A stretch of DNA of 64,000 nucleotides from Acidovorax sp. T1 (GCF_002176815.1 NZ_CP021648.1:248001-312000), one strand, 5' to 3'. Shown: positions 21,786-30,938, counted from the stretch's first letter. The notes: generated by a model from the letters alone, not told the origin. Program-made: numbers and translations.

Positions 21786-22108
21786 GACGTCCTCAGGTGT
21801 ATCGGGGGCTTGATGAAATCAACCTTTAATTATAGGTGTGATGATGTGACGCCTGCGCTGAGCGTGGCGTCTTCCGGGTAGAGGCGTAGAGGCTGTGCGC
21901 GAAACGCGGCCCCGGGGGGTGAGGCGTGAGGGAGTTCCGTGCTATCCACTGAACGACCTGAACGCAGGTGCTGATGTGAGGCTGGAGTGATGGAGCGAGC
22001 GCGGAGCCTGCACGCAGCGGAGGCTCCTCGTTCGGTTCGTCATGGCTATGTGGATGTTGGAAGGCCGTGCTCGTGCAATAATCGTAGAGTTGATTCGGTA
22101 CATCAAGT
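21786..22108. other. Intergenic region before tRNA-Arg
   Basis: No open frame with recognisable content. It holds the possible -10 of the cytochrome gene (21829-21834, minus strand) and presumably the tRNA promoter, which I could not define. Nothing else stands out. Confidence 0.5.
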
Positions 22109-22184
22109 GCGGCTGTAGCTCAGTGGATAGAGTATCGGCCTCCGAAGCCGAGGGTCGTGGGTTCGATCCCCGCCAGCCGCACCA
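22109..22184 (+). tRNA. tRNA-Arg (anticodon CCG)
   Basis: A complete cloverleaf: acceptor GCGGCTG / CAGCCGC, D arm GCTC...GAGT, anticodon stem TCGGC / GCCGA with loop CTCCGAA (anticodon CCG), T arm with GTTCGATC, and an encoded CCA end. It reads CGG codons. It stands at the border between housekeeping genes and the defence region, a common integration site for tyrosine recombinases. Confidence 0.97.
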
Positions 22185-22691
22185 AAATCAAGGACTTACG
22201 TGAGTTTTCCATGGCCCACGATACAGTCAAATTTTGGTTCAAGTCTCAGAGTTGACCGCTCTCAGCAGCCAATAAGGCCTTGAGGCTCAGGGTCACAGTT
22301 TTCTGACGTCTGTGTTCATGGCCCGCCTGTGGCCCATGCGTGGCCCTGCCATAGCGCAGAGATGAAGCTTCAAGGGATTTTTGACCATTGGGCCCGTGGC
22401 CCATCGAAAGTTCTTCAGCTTGCCGTCATCTCTTGATGGATGTTCCGTTGGCTGCTAAACCTTCACACTTGGGGGATAAGCAATCAAATGACTGTTCAGC
22501 AGCGGTTGCTGCCCGTCGCTTCGTCGAACTGAGCCCCCAGAAGCAGCCGTTCAGTCCCCCGTATCGAACTCTCTCGGGGCAGAAGCGCAGCCACTTCACC
22601 GCCTGAGACTCCTCCGACCTCGACAGGCCTACGTCTAATGGTGGCGCGCACTGGTCAGCTGGCGTCGTGGATCGGGGGCACGAGTGGCGAC
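22185..22691. other. Non-coding border segment downstream of tRNA-Arg
   Basis: About 500 bp with no convincing gene; the frames present look like noise. The first bases after the tRNA (ATCAAGGACTTACGTGAG) resemble junctions I associate with integrated elements. I searched by eye for a second copy of the tRNA 3' end in the window and found none. Confidence 0.4.
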
Positions 22692-24560
22692 TTACGCAAG
22701 ATCGTCGAACTCGGCCCCGTCGCTCGGCCCTGGCGGCGGAGCAATCATCGGTCTGGGCGGATAGAACCCTTGCCGTCCGCGGGCGTAGTCGTCGGTGAAC
22801 TCGATAGCGTCCAACGCGCGGGCCGTGACCGGATCCACCGGTTCGTTTTCCAGAACGACGATTTGGCCGGGGCCTTGGAAGCGGGAAAGCCAAGCGTAAA
22901 AGCTCATGTTCACCGTGGCCGTGGGGATCTCCCGGTCCTTGTCCGGCGACTCTTTCTGAGCGTAGGCTTTCAGCGGCGAATCCAGCACGACGACGCCGAG
23001 GTGAGGGTGCCCACTTCTTAGAGCATGCTGCATCAAGGCGATCGTCATAGCGGACAGGAACAAGCCACGCTTGCCCGCGCCATAGCTGAGGCGTCGGCGG
23101 CCATCGATGACCAGGTCGCAGGCCTTCGGGTCGACGTATACAGACTGGATGGACGTGAACCCCCAGTCGTTGAGCATCTGGCGTGCGATCGCCCCGACGT
23201 CGTCGCCGTGCTGTCCAATGTTTCGAACGAGGGCCGTCTGCTTCTGTTTCGTGGCTTCCTTGATGTGGTCGATTGCCGCCGTCAGCCGAACGGTCTCATC
23301 AAATGCGTCGATGAGTGATGACAACCGCGTATGGGACTCGGCGAGTTCGCGTGGGTCTGAGTCGAACTCCAGCGATGCGCTACGAAGCACGGCCTTCTCC
23401 TGTTCCTCCAATGCCTTCAGCGACGTCGTAAGCCGTTGCACATCAGCAGTTGCGGCGGCGAGACGCGTCTGTTCTTGGGCCAGGGATGGCTGCAGTCCGC
23501 GACGGAGTGCGCGGATCTTTTCCGCCTCGGCCGCGATCGCGTCGCGGTACTTTGTTGGCGCCCGGGGCTTCAGGTTGCCGGGATCGACGTGCTGTTCTGC
23601 CGACGTGCCGCAGAGTGGACAGGGAGTCTCCGCCAAGGCCTCGAAGAACTGGATGCCTTCGTCCGTGGCTCCGAGCCGGGCAAGGTCGCTCGAATACTTC
23701 AGGTCCAGCAGCGTGAAGCGTTCGCGCATCGACGCTGCACTGGCCTGTTGTGTCATCGCGGTACTCAGGGCTTCTCCCTCCGCAAATATCTGCTGCCGCA
23801 GCTCCTTCAGAACAGAAGAACGCGCCTGGAGTTGCGTGGCAAACATGTCCAGCCTCTCATCGACTTGCGCCAAGGCTGCAACGGCGGATGCTCGATCTGT
23901 GTCCGCTGGAATCACTCCCTGAAGGCGAGCCAGTTCCGCCTCGGCCGCCGCCAATCTTCCCTTGGCCTGGTCTTTCTCGGAAGCGGTCTTGTAGAGCTCG
24001 ACCGCGGAGTCATCAAGGCCGCTCAGGAACAGCGAGAAGGACGAGACATGCTTGTCCTTGCCATGACCCTTACCCTTCGTCGCGTCCTCGGAAATCATTC
24101 CGGGCTGGGAGAGGAGCGCCCAATGTCGCAGGTCGTCACCAGTAATGGGGCCTTTTTCACTTCGCTTGCGAAGCACCTGTTTGCCTGCAGCGCCAGACAG
24201 CTGGACGAGCAGCTCGCCAAGATCCTGATTGACGTCTTCGAGCGGGTTTGGGGTACCGTCCGGGACCCAAAGATCGTCCAACCGCACCAGAACGCGCGCG
24301 GCGCCGCCGGACATCGCCTTGCGAACAAGGTATTCATGCTCACCATGCAGGAAGGCGAGCTCCAGCGAGTCGTATCCCTGCGACTCCGGAAACTGTTCGA
24401 GTGTCGCGGTGCCGCCCAGTAGGAACCAAATGCACTTCCAGATGTGCGACTTGCCTGTGTCACTCGGGCCGCGGATGAGGGTGCGTCGACCTTCAAAGAC
24501 GACAACGGCGGGCAAGAGGCCCGGACCATGAACCGACAGGTGCTTCAGCGTTATTGCCAT
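22692..24560 (-). CDS. ABC-three component system ATPase (Rad50-like, DUF3732 type)
   Basis: A 622-residue SMC/Rad50-like ATPase. Walker A is GPSDTGKS at residues 31-38. Alanine/glutamine-rich coiled coils flank a CPLC zinc-hook pair (Cys314, Cys317), like the hook of Rad50. The C-terminal head has the degenerate signature LSYGAGKRGL (about 491-500) instead of LSGGQ, and a Walker B-like GVVVLDSP (522-529) without the usual DE. The strand IVVLENE follows near 567-573. This architecture fits the ATPase of ABC-3C conflict systems. It is third in an operon and overlaps the middle component by 10 bp. Confidence 0.85.
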   Translation of the reverse strand: MAITLKHLSVHGPGLLPAVVVFEGRRTLIRGPSDTGKSHIWKCIWFLLGGTATLEQFPESQGYDSLELAFLHGEHEYLVRKAMSGGAARVLVRLDDLWVPDGTPNPLEDVNQDLGELLVQLSGAAGKQVLRKRSEKGPITGDDLRHWALLSQPGMISEDATKGKGHGKDKHVSSFSLFLSGLDDSAVELYKTASEKDQAKGRLAAAEAELARLQGVIPADTDRASAVAALAQVDERLDMFATQLQARSSVLKELRQQIFAEGEALSTAMTQQASAASMRERFTLLDLKYSSDLARLGATDEGIQFFEALAETPCPLCGTSAEQHVDPGNLKPRAPTKYRDAIAAEAEKIRALRRGLQPSLAQEQTRLAAATADVQRLTTSLKALEEQEKAVLRSASLEFDSDPRELAESHTRLSSLIDAFDETVRLTAAIDHIKEATKQKQTALVRNIGQHGDDVGAIARQMLNDWGFTSIQSVYVDPKACDLVIDGRRRLSYGAGKRGLFLSAMTIALMQHALRSGHPHLGVVVLDSPLKAYAQKESPDKDREIPTATVNMSFYAWLSRFQGPGQIVVLENEPVDPVTARALDAIEFTDDYARGRQGFYPPRPMIAPPPGPSDGAEFDDLA

Positions 24561-25045
24561 TGGTGCTCCCTCGCGGCGGCACCTTCAAATTCGGCCCCCC
24601 ACAGATAGCCTTGTTGGGCGAATCTCTCGGTCATGTCTCTCGAGCTTAGGGTGGCGAAGGTGGTGGCCGCCCAGCGGCACCGGCCTTCCAACTCACGCAG
24701 GTAGGGTGACGTCAACGCGCCGACCATGCTTCTAGCGGTGTCACCGGCGAAGTAGGTGATGCCGGCCTCATCCATGACCACGGCGACGAGGCCGCGGGTG
24801 CTCATCAGGTATAGGCCTTGGGCGATGAGGTCGCGGCGACTCATGTATTCGCTGCCGCGGTAGGGCACAGGCGTGTGAAGGCTGGGTGGCCCACCGAGAT
24901 CGTCTGAATACACGATGGCGTAGTCGAGCAGGACCAGTTTTTGGAGGTCGGCACCGGCCGGCTGCAAGGAATTGAGCAGGTACACCATCCGAACGCCCAG
25001 TTCGAACGGCGAGTTGAAAGCGGCGAGAGGCTTGGACTTTTTCAC
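24551..25045 (-). CDS. ABC-three component system middle component
   Basis: A protein of about 164 residues with the pattern FNSPFELGVRMVYLLNSL, LQKLVLLDYAIVYSDDLGGPPSLH, the MSRRDLIAQGLYLMSTRGLV segment and a C-terminal helix. It looks like a winged-helix-type adaptor and matches what I know of the MC2-type middle component. These are thought to link ATPase and effector, though this is not shown here. I place the start at the GTG at 25045, which overlaps the effector stop as GTGA; a GTG at 25054 is also possible. No catalytic motif is visible. Confidence 0.8.
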   Translation of the reverse strand: MKKSKPLAAFNSPFELGVRMVYLLNSLQPAGADLQKLVLLDYAIVYSDDLGGPPSLHTPVPYRGSEYMSRRDLIAQGLYLMSTRGLVAVVMDEAGITYFAGDTARSMVGALTSPYLRELEGRCRWAATTFATLSSRDMTERFAQQGYLWGAEFEGAAAREHQWQ

Positions 25046-26118
25046 TTGACCCACTTCAGCCTACCGGCGTTGGCGAGGTGATGGCAGGTGCCGGGCAGGT
25101 CCCCCCCACGAAGCTGGAGAGACAGACGGCTCTCCTGGACCTGCAGCGTCGACGCCTTTTCTACGGCAGCGTCGACCCGTTCCATACCCGTCTTTAGGCG
25201 GAGTTGGGCGACCGTGGGGCGGATGCCCGCATGGACCATGTCTAACAGCCGCTCGAACTCGGGCTCGTTGGGGTATATGTCGCGACTGAATCGTTGCAGT
25301 CCTTCAGCGCAATAGAAGACTTGTCGATGCGAATCGAAGTGGTCTTCGTACTCGCTGCCCTGGAGGTCAGCAAGGGCGACGGGCGACGCTTTGTGCTCGC
25401 TGTAGACGCGCAAGAGTTCGTCGACGTATACGCTCTCGTGCCCAGCGGGCTGGGCTGGCATCGGATCATCGTCGCCGCGTTCTGGCACGATTCCGAACAG
25501 TTGATAGTGGGCGGCCTTGTCGAGCGCGTGCCAGGCCAGCAGGTCATGCACCGGGCACTCGATGAAGCGGTCAAAGTCGAAATCGTTGATTGCCGCCTGG
25601 ACTTCCTTGGTCAACTCGGCGGCTCTGCCTTTCATGCCTGTGTTCTCGTTCTTCCATGCATCGATGAACTTCGCCTTGAAGGCAGCAGCCCCCGAGGCCA
25701 TCGTGTTGTGGAGCTCGTTGCCCACCGCATGCGGGCAGCAGAAGTAGTAGAAATTTGGACGCGGGTAGGTCTTCAAGGCCAACTGCTTGAAGAACTTCGC
25801 CATCTCCGGAAATGCGTCGCTCTGCGTCAGCCCCTGCTTGTAGTGCTTGGCCTGGTACAAGTCCCACCCATCATGCACCAACGCCGGACCATACCGCGCC
25901 TCGATGTCGCGGCCGCCGTCGCCCGCCCCGCCTAGCCGCTTGATCGCCGCATATTGGGCGCCGCCTGAATGCACTCGCTGGCGCGCGGCTGCCAAAATGA
26001 CCTCCTCCCACTGATCAGGGTTCAGCAGAAGAACTTGCGAGGATGGCTGGATGACACCGCCTGCGGTTACATGCTGGGTCTTCCGCGACTTGCGAGTCGT
26101 GCCTGGTTTTGGTGGCAT
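25042..26118 (-). CDS. ABC-three component system effector with Mrr-like nuclease domain
   Basis: A 358-residue protein. The N-terminal domain shows a PD-(D/E)XK pattern: the acidic helix WEEVILAAARQR (Glu38/39), GGAGDGGRDIEAR (Asp71) and WDLYQAKHY with QxK at 89-91, as in Mrr-type restriction endonucleases. The rest is helical and ends LQVQESRLSLQLRGGDLPGTCHHLANAGRLKWVK, which I read as the region that docks to the other two components. First gene of the three-gene operon. Predicted to cut DNA when the ATPase senses a target; inferred from the family. Confidence 0.82.
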   Translation of the reverse strand: MPPKPGTTRKSRKTQHVTAGGVIQPSSQVLLLNPDQWEEVILAAARQRVHSGGAQYAAIKRLGGAGDGGRDIEARYGPALVHDGWDLYQAKHYKQGLTQSDAFPEMAKFFKQLALKTYPRPNFYYFCCPHAVGNELHNTMASGAAAFKAKFIDAWKNENTGMKGRAAELTKEVQAAINDFDFDRFIECPVHDLLAWHALDKAAHYQLFGIVPERGDDDPMPAQPAGHESVYVDELLRVYSEHKASPVALADLQGSEYEDHFDSHRQVFYCAEGLQRFSRDIYPNEPEFERLLDMVHAGIRPTVAQLRLKTGMERVDAAVEKASTLQVQESRLSLQLRGGDLPGTCHHLANAGRLKWVK

Positions 26119-26194
26119 GGATTTGGACTTGTCCCTGGTGCGATATTTTTAGCGATCACGCAGGCTCGGATTTTGCCAGGGTAGCGGTAGTGTG

Positions 26195-26330
26195 GGCACC
26201 ATCCGCCGGCACTTGTTGAAGGGGTACAGAAACAGTCGCATCGTGCAGGAACTACTGGCCCATGCCGAGGTCGCGACAATCATCATCAACAGTCACGTGT
26301 TACGGATGGGCGGTGGCGTGCAGCCGTGGA
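26195..26330 (+). pseudogene. Remnant of an IntI/Xer-like tyrosine recombinase C-terminus
   Basis: About 45 codons between the ABC-3C locus and hsdR read TIRRHLLKGYRNSRIVQELL, then AHAEVATIIINSHVLRMGGG. This is the end of an integron-integrase/XerC-like catalytic domain (HLLxxGYdIRTVQeLLGHaDVsTTmIYTHVL). The tyrosine nucleophile position is Asn and the upstream RHxxAT box is missing. There is no start or upstream domain. The rest of 26119-26501 shows no gene; the ABC-3C promoter should lie at its left. Confidence 0.6.
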
Positions 26331-26501
26331 CTAGTTATCCAGCACTTAGGTGCAGCAAAGCAGACGCAGGCGAACGTCCGCACCCAGCCTGAAGCGGTAG
26401 TTCGACCGTAAGACTTGAAGGTTGCTGTTGACCATCACCTGCCAGCCCCATAGAAACCAACACTACTGAGCCTGGTAGCGTTTCACGAGCGCAAGGCATG
26501 G

Positions 26502-29500
26502 CTACTGAGCATTAAATCTTTTGACCCCCCGCTCTTTTAATGCCTCATACAACTGCGCCGGCCCCAGCAATATGGCTTTGATCCCGGTGCGCACGCGCTC
26601 GCTGTCCAGCGCCTGTTTGCTCATGGTGGTGTAGGCATCAAAGGCATCAATGATGGCGTCGGTCAGAGCGCTGTCCAAATCAGGTGAGTTGTCGAACTGG
26701 CCCTTGCTGTTGTTGCTGGCCTGCTGCACCAGGATGTCGGACTCCAGCAGCTTGCCCTTCACGTGGTTTACATAGACCAGCTTGTCGTCGTCGGTCAGTT
26801 CACCCTCGAACAGGTCGTTCACCTTGGCCACGATCTCCGACAGCAGCACTTTCAACTTGTCCTGCACCGCGCCAGCGCCGGTGTCGGTCAGGGGCTGCAG
26901 CTTGTAGTCGCCGTCCGTGTCGTGCAGCGCCAGGCTGCGCTGGCCTTGTTCTTTCAGCCGGTGGTGGGTCAGCACCACCTTGGACAGGTCCACGCCCTCG
27001 CGCTCGCGGCCGAAGTCCAGCAGGGGCAGCAGGCGCTTGAAGAACAGGGCGCGTTTTTCGATGGCGGTGTTGCCGTAGTCGAATACCTGGCCCAGGAAGG
27101 CGTACACGCGCACAAAGGTGCCCAGGTCGCGCTTGAACAGAGTGAGGGCCGCCAGTTCATCCTTGGCTTCTTGCGCGGCCGGGCCATCCACGATGCCGCC
27201 GCTCTCTGCGTCCTGTTGTTTTTGCCGCGCTGCCTTGTAGCGCTTGAGCAGCCGGTCGGCCACGGGCTCGATGGCGGCCACCAGCATGGCCTGCGTGGCC
27301 TTGGGGTTCATTTCAGCGAGCACCACGCGCTCGACCTCGAACTCGTCGTAATGACCCGATGCATCGAGCTTGGCGCGCAGGTCGTACACCAGGTGCGGGT
27401 CGGTCACCCCGGCCAGTTCGGCGGTCTCGTAATAGGTCTTGAACGCCGCCAGAACGTCGTCCGGCTCGTTCACAAAGTCGAGGATGTACGTGGTGTCTTT
27501 CAGGCCAAACGGCCCGCTGTAGGCCCGGTTCAGGCGGCTCAGGGTCTGCACCGCCTGAATGCCGCCCAGGCGCTTGTCCACGTACATGCCGCACAAGAGC
27601 GGCTGGTCAAACCCGGTCTGGAACTTGTTGGCCACCAGCAGGATTTTGTATTCGTCGGTGGCAAAGGCTTCGCGCATGTCCCGGCCCTTGAGGTTCGGGT
27701 TCAGCTGGGTGCTGTTCTCCGTCACCGGGTCGGGCAGGCTCTGCGGGTCGTTCACCTCGCCCGAGAACGCCACCAGCGCGCCCAGCTGGTAGCCGTTGTC
27801 CTGAATGTAGTTCTGGATGGCCAGCTGCCAGCGCACCGCCTCTTGCCGGCTGCCCACCACCACCATGGCCTTGGCGTGGCCGTCGAGCAGGGGCTGCACG
27901 TTCTCACGGAAGTGCTCCACCACCACCGCCACCTTCTGGCTGATGTTGTAGGGGTGCAGGCGCACCCAGCGCATCAAGCCCTTCATGGCCTCGTTGCGCT
28001 CCACTTCTTTCTCGTCCCACTCCTTGCCGTTGTTCGCCAGCTTGAAGGCCAGCTTGTACGGGGTGTAGTTCTTCAGCACGTCGAGGATGAAGCCCTCCTC
28101 GATGGCCTGGCGCATGGAATAGATGTGGAATGGCGCGGGCAGGTTGCCCGGCCCGGCAGGCTGGTCGGGCTGCGGCCGGCGGCCAAACAGCTCCAGCGTC
28201 TTGGCCTTGGGCGTGGCGGTGAAGGCCACATAGGTGATGCCGGTGTCTGCACTGCCGTTGCTCGCCCGGGCCGCCATCTGCGCCGCCAGCAGGTCTTCGG
28301 TGCCCACCTCGCCCCCATCGGCCAGGTCTTTCAGTTCTTCAGCGCTGAGCAGCTGCTTGAGCTTGGATGCGGCCTCGCCCGTCTGGCTGCTGTGCGCCTC
28401 GTCGGCAATCACAGCAAAGCGCTTGCCCTGCGTGGCCGCCAGCTCCTGCACCGCCTTGAGGGCGAAGGGAAAGGTCTGAATCGTGCACACCACGATCTTC
28501 TTGCTGCCCCCCAGCGCTTCGGCCAGCTCGCCGCTTTTGCTGCCGCCTTCGCCCTTGATGGTGGCCACCACGCCCTTGGTGCGCTCGAAGTCGAAGATGG
28601 CCTCTTGCAACTGCGCATCGAGCACATTGCGGTCGCTCACCACCAGCACGCTGTCAAACAGCTTGTGGTTGTGCGCGTCGTGCAGGTCGGCCAGAAAGTG
28701 CGCCGTCCAGGCAATCGAATTGGTCTTGCCCGAGCCCGCGCTGTGCTGAATCAAATACTTGTGCCCGGCCCCTTCAGCCAGCACGGCCGCTTGCAGCTTG
28801 CGCGTCGCATCGAGCTGGTGGTAGCGCGGGAAGATGAAGCCCGTCACCTTCTTCTTGCTGTCGCGCTGGGTGACGAGGTAGCGGCCGATGATCTCCAGCC
28901 AGCTGTCGCGCTGCCACACCTGCTCCCACAGGTAGGCGGTGCGGTGGCCTGCGGGGTTGGGCGGGTTGCCCGCGCCGCCGTGGTCGCCCTGGTTGAAGGG
29001 CAGAAAGCGCGTGGCGGGCCCAAGCAGGCGCGTGGCCATCATCACCGTACGGTTGCTCACGGCAAAGTGAACCAGCGCGCCGCGCGGAAAGTCCAGCAAC
29101 GGCTCGGCAAACGGTTTGCCCTTGGGCTTGGGGATGCGGTCAAAGCGGTATTGGTCCACCGCCGCGTTCATGTCCTGCGTGAAGTCGGTTTTGAGCTCGG
29201 CCGTGGCCACCGGGATGCCGTTCAAGAACAGCACCAGGTCGATGATGTCGTCGTGCCCGGTGCGGCACTGCCGCACCACGCGCAGGCGGTTGGCGGCATA
29301 GCGCGCCTGCAAATCGGGGTTCATGGCCAGCGCGGGCTTGAACTGCGCGAGCTTGAGCGGGCTTTTGAGGCCCAGCAGGTCGATGCCCACGCGCAGCACC
29401 TCCAGCGTGCCCCGGTCGTCCAGCGCCTTGCGCAGGCGGTCGAGCAGCATGGCCTCAGCGGCGGTGCCGTGGTTTTTGACCAGGGCGGCCCAAGCGTCCG

Positions 29501-29666
29501 GCTGCGTGGCCTGCACCCAGGCCAGCAGGTCAGCGGGGTACAGGGCGCGGGGGGTGTCGTAGCCGCTGGCGTCGCCCTCGGTGCCTGGTTCACCGTAGAG
29601 CCAGCCCTGCGCTGCCAGGTGGTTGCAGATGTCGATCTCGAACGCGATTTCGTTGTGCAAGCTCAT
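26502..29666 (-). CDS. hsdR: Type I restriction endonuclease subunit R
   Basis: A 1054-residue motor and nuclease subunit. The N-terminal nuclease domain has the PD-(D/E)XK core around DLVLFLNGIPVATAELKTD (catalytic ELK). The SF2 translocase follows with Walker A HSAGSGKTNSIAW, DEAH box VIADEAHSSQTG, motif III FTATPKAK and a motif VI-like QTLSRLNRAY. The C-terminal helical part binds the methylase. I chose the ATG giving MSLHNEIAFEIDICNHL. It is separated from hsdS by the nucleotidyltransferase gene pair. Confidence 0.95.
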   Translation of the reverse strand: MSLHNEIAFEIDICNHLAAQGWLYGEPGTEGDASGYDTPRALYPADLLAWVQATQPDAWAALVKNHGTAAEAMLLDRLRKALDDRGTLEVLRVGIDLLGLKSPLKLAQFKPALAMNPDLQARYAANRLRVVRQCRTGHDDIIDLVLFLNGIPVATAELKTDFTQDMNAAVDQYRFDRIPKPKGKPFAEPLLDFPRGALVHFAVSNRTVMMATRLLGPATRFLPFNQGDHGGAGNPPNPAGHRTAYLWEQVWQRDSWLEIIGRYLVTQRDSKKKVTGFIFPRYHQLDATRKLQAAVLAEGAGHKYLIQHSAGSGKTNSIAWTAHFLADLHDAHNHKLFDSVLVVSDRNVLDAQLQEAIFDFERTKGVVATIKGEGGSKSGELAEALGGSKKIVVCTIQTFPFALKAVQELAATQGKRFAVIADEAHSSQTGEAASKLKQLLSAEELKDLADGGEVGTEDLLAAQMAARASNGSADTGITYVAFTATPKAKTLELFGRRPQPDQPAGPGNLPAPFHIYSMRQAIEEGFILDVLKNYTPYKLAFKLANNGKEWDEKEVERNEAMKGLMRWVRLHPYNISQKVAVVVEHFRENVQPLLDGHAKAMVVVGSRQEAVRWQLAIQNYIQDNGYQLGALVAFSGEVNDPQSLPDPVTENSTQLNPNLKGRDMREAFATDEYKILLVANKFQTGFDQPLLCGMYVDKRLGGIQAVQTLSRLNRAYSGPFGLKDTTYILDFVNEPDDVLAAFKTYYETAELAGVTDPHLVYDLRAKLDASGHYDEFEVERVVLAEMNPKATQAMLVAAIEPVADRLLKRYKAARQKQQDAESGGIVDGPAAQEAKDELAALTLFKRDLGTFVRVYAFLGQVFDYGNTAIEKRALFFKRLLPLLDFGREREGVDLSKVVLTHHRLKEQGQRSLALHDTDGDYKLQPLTDTGAGAVQDKLKVLLSEIVAKVNDLFEGELTDDDKLVYVNHVKGKLLESDILVQQASNNSKGQFDNSPDLDSALTDAIIDAFDAYTTMSKQALDSERVRTGIKAILLGPAQLYEALKERGVKRFNAQ

Positions 29667-29749
29667 GGGCTGCAGGTTCCTTCCGATGCTGTTTGTCTCA
29701 TTGGGACACCGTGACTGCACTCCATGCCTGGCCTTGGATGCAGCGGGGG

Positions 29750-30280
29750 TCAGGTGAGCTTCAATGCCTTGCGATGCCGCGCCATCCTTTTGCGGGCAGC
29801 TTGCAGCTCACCCTCCAGTGCCGGTGCGCTCGCAATCCGGCGTTCAATGGTGTCCATGTCGAGGAGCCCACTTTTCAGTCCAGCGAGCAGCCAACGCAGG
29901 TCGCGTTCTTCGCCGCGCATGTACTTGGAAACCGCCACATCGTCAGGCTGAACAAAAAAAACCTTCACGTCACCGAAATCCAGCGGGATCAACCTCTCCT
30001 GCCACCCCTCCGGGAACGAGGGCAGGCTGGGGGATACAGGGTCCAGGTAATAACCGAATTCATCCTCGAACACAGAGCCCTGGCCCAACGTCTGGGCCAG
30101 TTCATGGGTGCGCTGGGGGTCGTTCTTCAGATAGGTGTCCACGTCGATGGACATCACCATCGTGCGGGGTGGATCGACGACGGCGCCAAGAATGGAGAGC
30201 GAGCCAACGATCACAAAGTCTGTGTGGTGAACGATGGCCTTGGCCTGCGTCAGCAGTGCATGAAGCTGTTCGCGGTTCAA
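29750..30280 (-). CDS. DUF6036-like nucleotidyltransferase
   Basis: About 176 residues. The minimal polymerase-beta fold signature is present: VGS at 25-27 (Gly26-Ser27), then SIDVDTY with Asp46 and Asp48, the G-S...D-x-D metal-binding pattern. Downstream are VKVFFVQPDDVAVSKYMRGEERDLRWL and a C-terminal basic helix. I place the start at TTG 30280, overlapping the upstream gene stop as TTGA; an upstream in-frame start at 30448 would run over the partner gene. Such nucleotidyltransferases occur in toxin-antitoxin and defence loci; activity here is unproven. Confidence 0.72.
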   Translation of the reverse strand: MNREQLHALLTQAKAIVHHTDFVIVGSLSILGAVVDPPRTMVMSIDVDTYLKNDPQRTHELAQTLGQGSVFEDEFGYYLDPVSPSLPSFPEGWQERLIPLDFGDVKVFFVQPDDVAVSKYMRGEERDLRWLLAGLKSGLLDMDTIERRIASAPALEGELQAARKRMARHRKALKLT

Positions 30281-30591
30281 CGCAGTTCCCGCAGCAAGAA
30301 CGAAAAGGGCGTGTTTTGCATCATTCCCAGCGAGCGACGCTCCGACGCTTCCAGCACTTTCTGCTTGTAAACAGCACTGTCGCCCGAGCTCACCACACCA
30401 GACCAAAACCGGATGTAGTAATCGCTGCACAGGCGACCCTGTTTCCACAGCCCGATGCGCTGGCGCGCATGCTGCAGGATCTCATCCTTGCGGTCTGACT
30501 GCAGCTGCTCGTACACATAGCGGTGCAAGGTCCGCAGCGCTTCGTCCTGCGCTTGCTTGCCTTGGCGTGCTTGCATGTTTTGCGCTTGCAT
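30277..30591 (-). CDS. Small hypothetical protein paired with the nucleotidyltransferase
   Basis: A 104-residue, charged, helical protein (ALRTLHRYVYEQLQSDRKDEILQHARQRI, then CSDYYIRFWSGVV). It has no membrane segment or known motif. It overlaps the nucleotidyltransferase by the TTGA junction, a typical coupling for a two-gene unit. I do not recognise the family. The IRFWSGVV segment followed by SAVYKQKVLEASERRSLGMMQNTPF suggests a small folded domain; a partner or antitoxin role is a guess from arrangement only. Confidence 0.65.
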   Translation of the reverse strand: MQAQNMQARQGKQAQDEALRTLHRYVYEQLQSDRKDEILQHARQRIGLWKQGRLCSDYYIRFWSGVVSSGDSAVYKQKVLEASERRSLGMMQNTPFSFLLRELR

Positions 30592-30938
30592 GAAAAACCT
30601 TGGGTGAGGGACCGCCTGGAAATGAGATTTCTGAATGGTAGCAGGAGGGCTGTCAGACGGCGTTTGCGCGGCGGCGCCTTCCTGGGCAGTGCCCGCAGAG
30701 CTTGGCGCTGGCGTTGCGCCCGAACAAGCGGGGAGAATTTTCAGCGCCAGGGGGTTCTTTTCAGAAATGCGGGGATGGGCGATTTTTTTCTCAGTTTCCT
30801 GGCCGCCGGTTCACTACCCATCTGCCCCTGCAAGGGCGCGATGGCGGTCCGTTCTGTGTGTTGCCCATAAGGTGACGGTTGTTGCCTTGAAGGCTTCATG
30901 CGGCAAGGGTATAGGATGGGTTTGAAGCGAAATTGGCC
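30592..30938. other. Gap between hsdS and the nucleotidyltransferase pair
   Basis: About 350 bp inside the restriction locus with no supportable gene. It should hold the promoter of the gene pair on the minus strand; I could not pick hexamers with confidence. Base composition is mixed, with a short poly-T patch near 30784. Confidence 0.4.

Noticed and set aside
26763..29714. 983-codon plus-strand frame opposite hsdR
   Set aside because: Antisense shadow; composition (Val/Gly/His/Gln-rich) is typical of reversed GC-rich genes, and hsdR motifs are unambiguous on the other strand.
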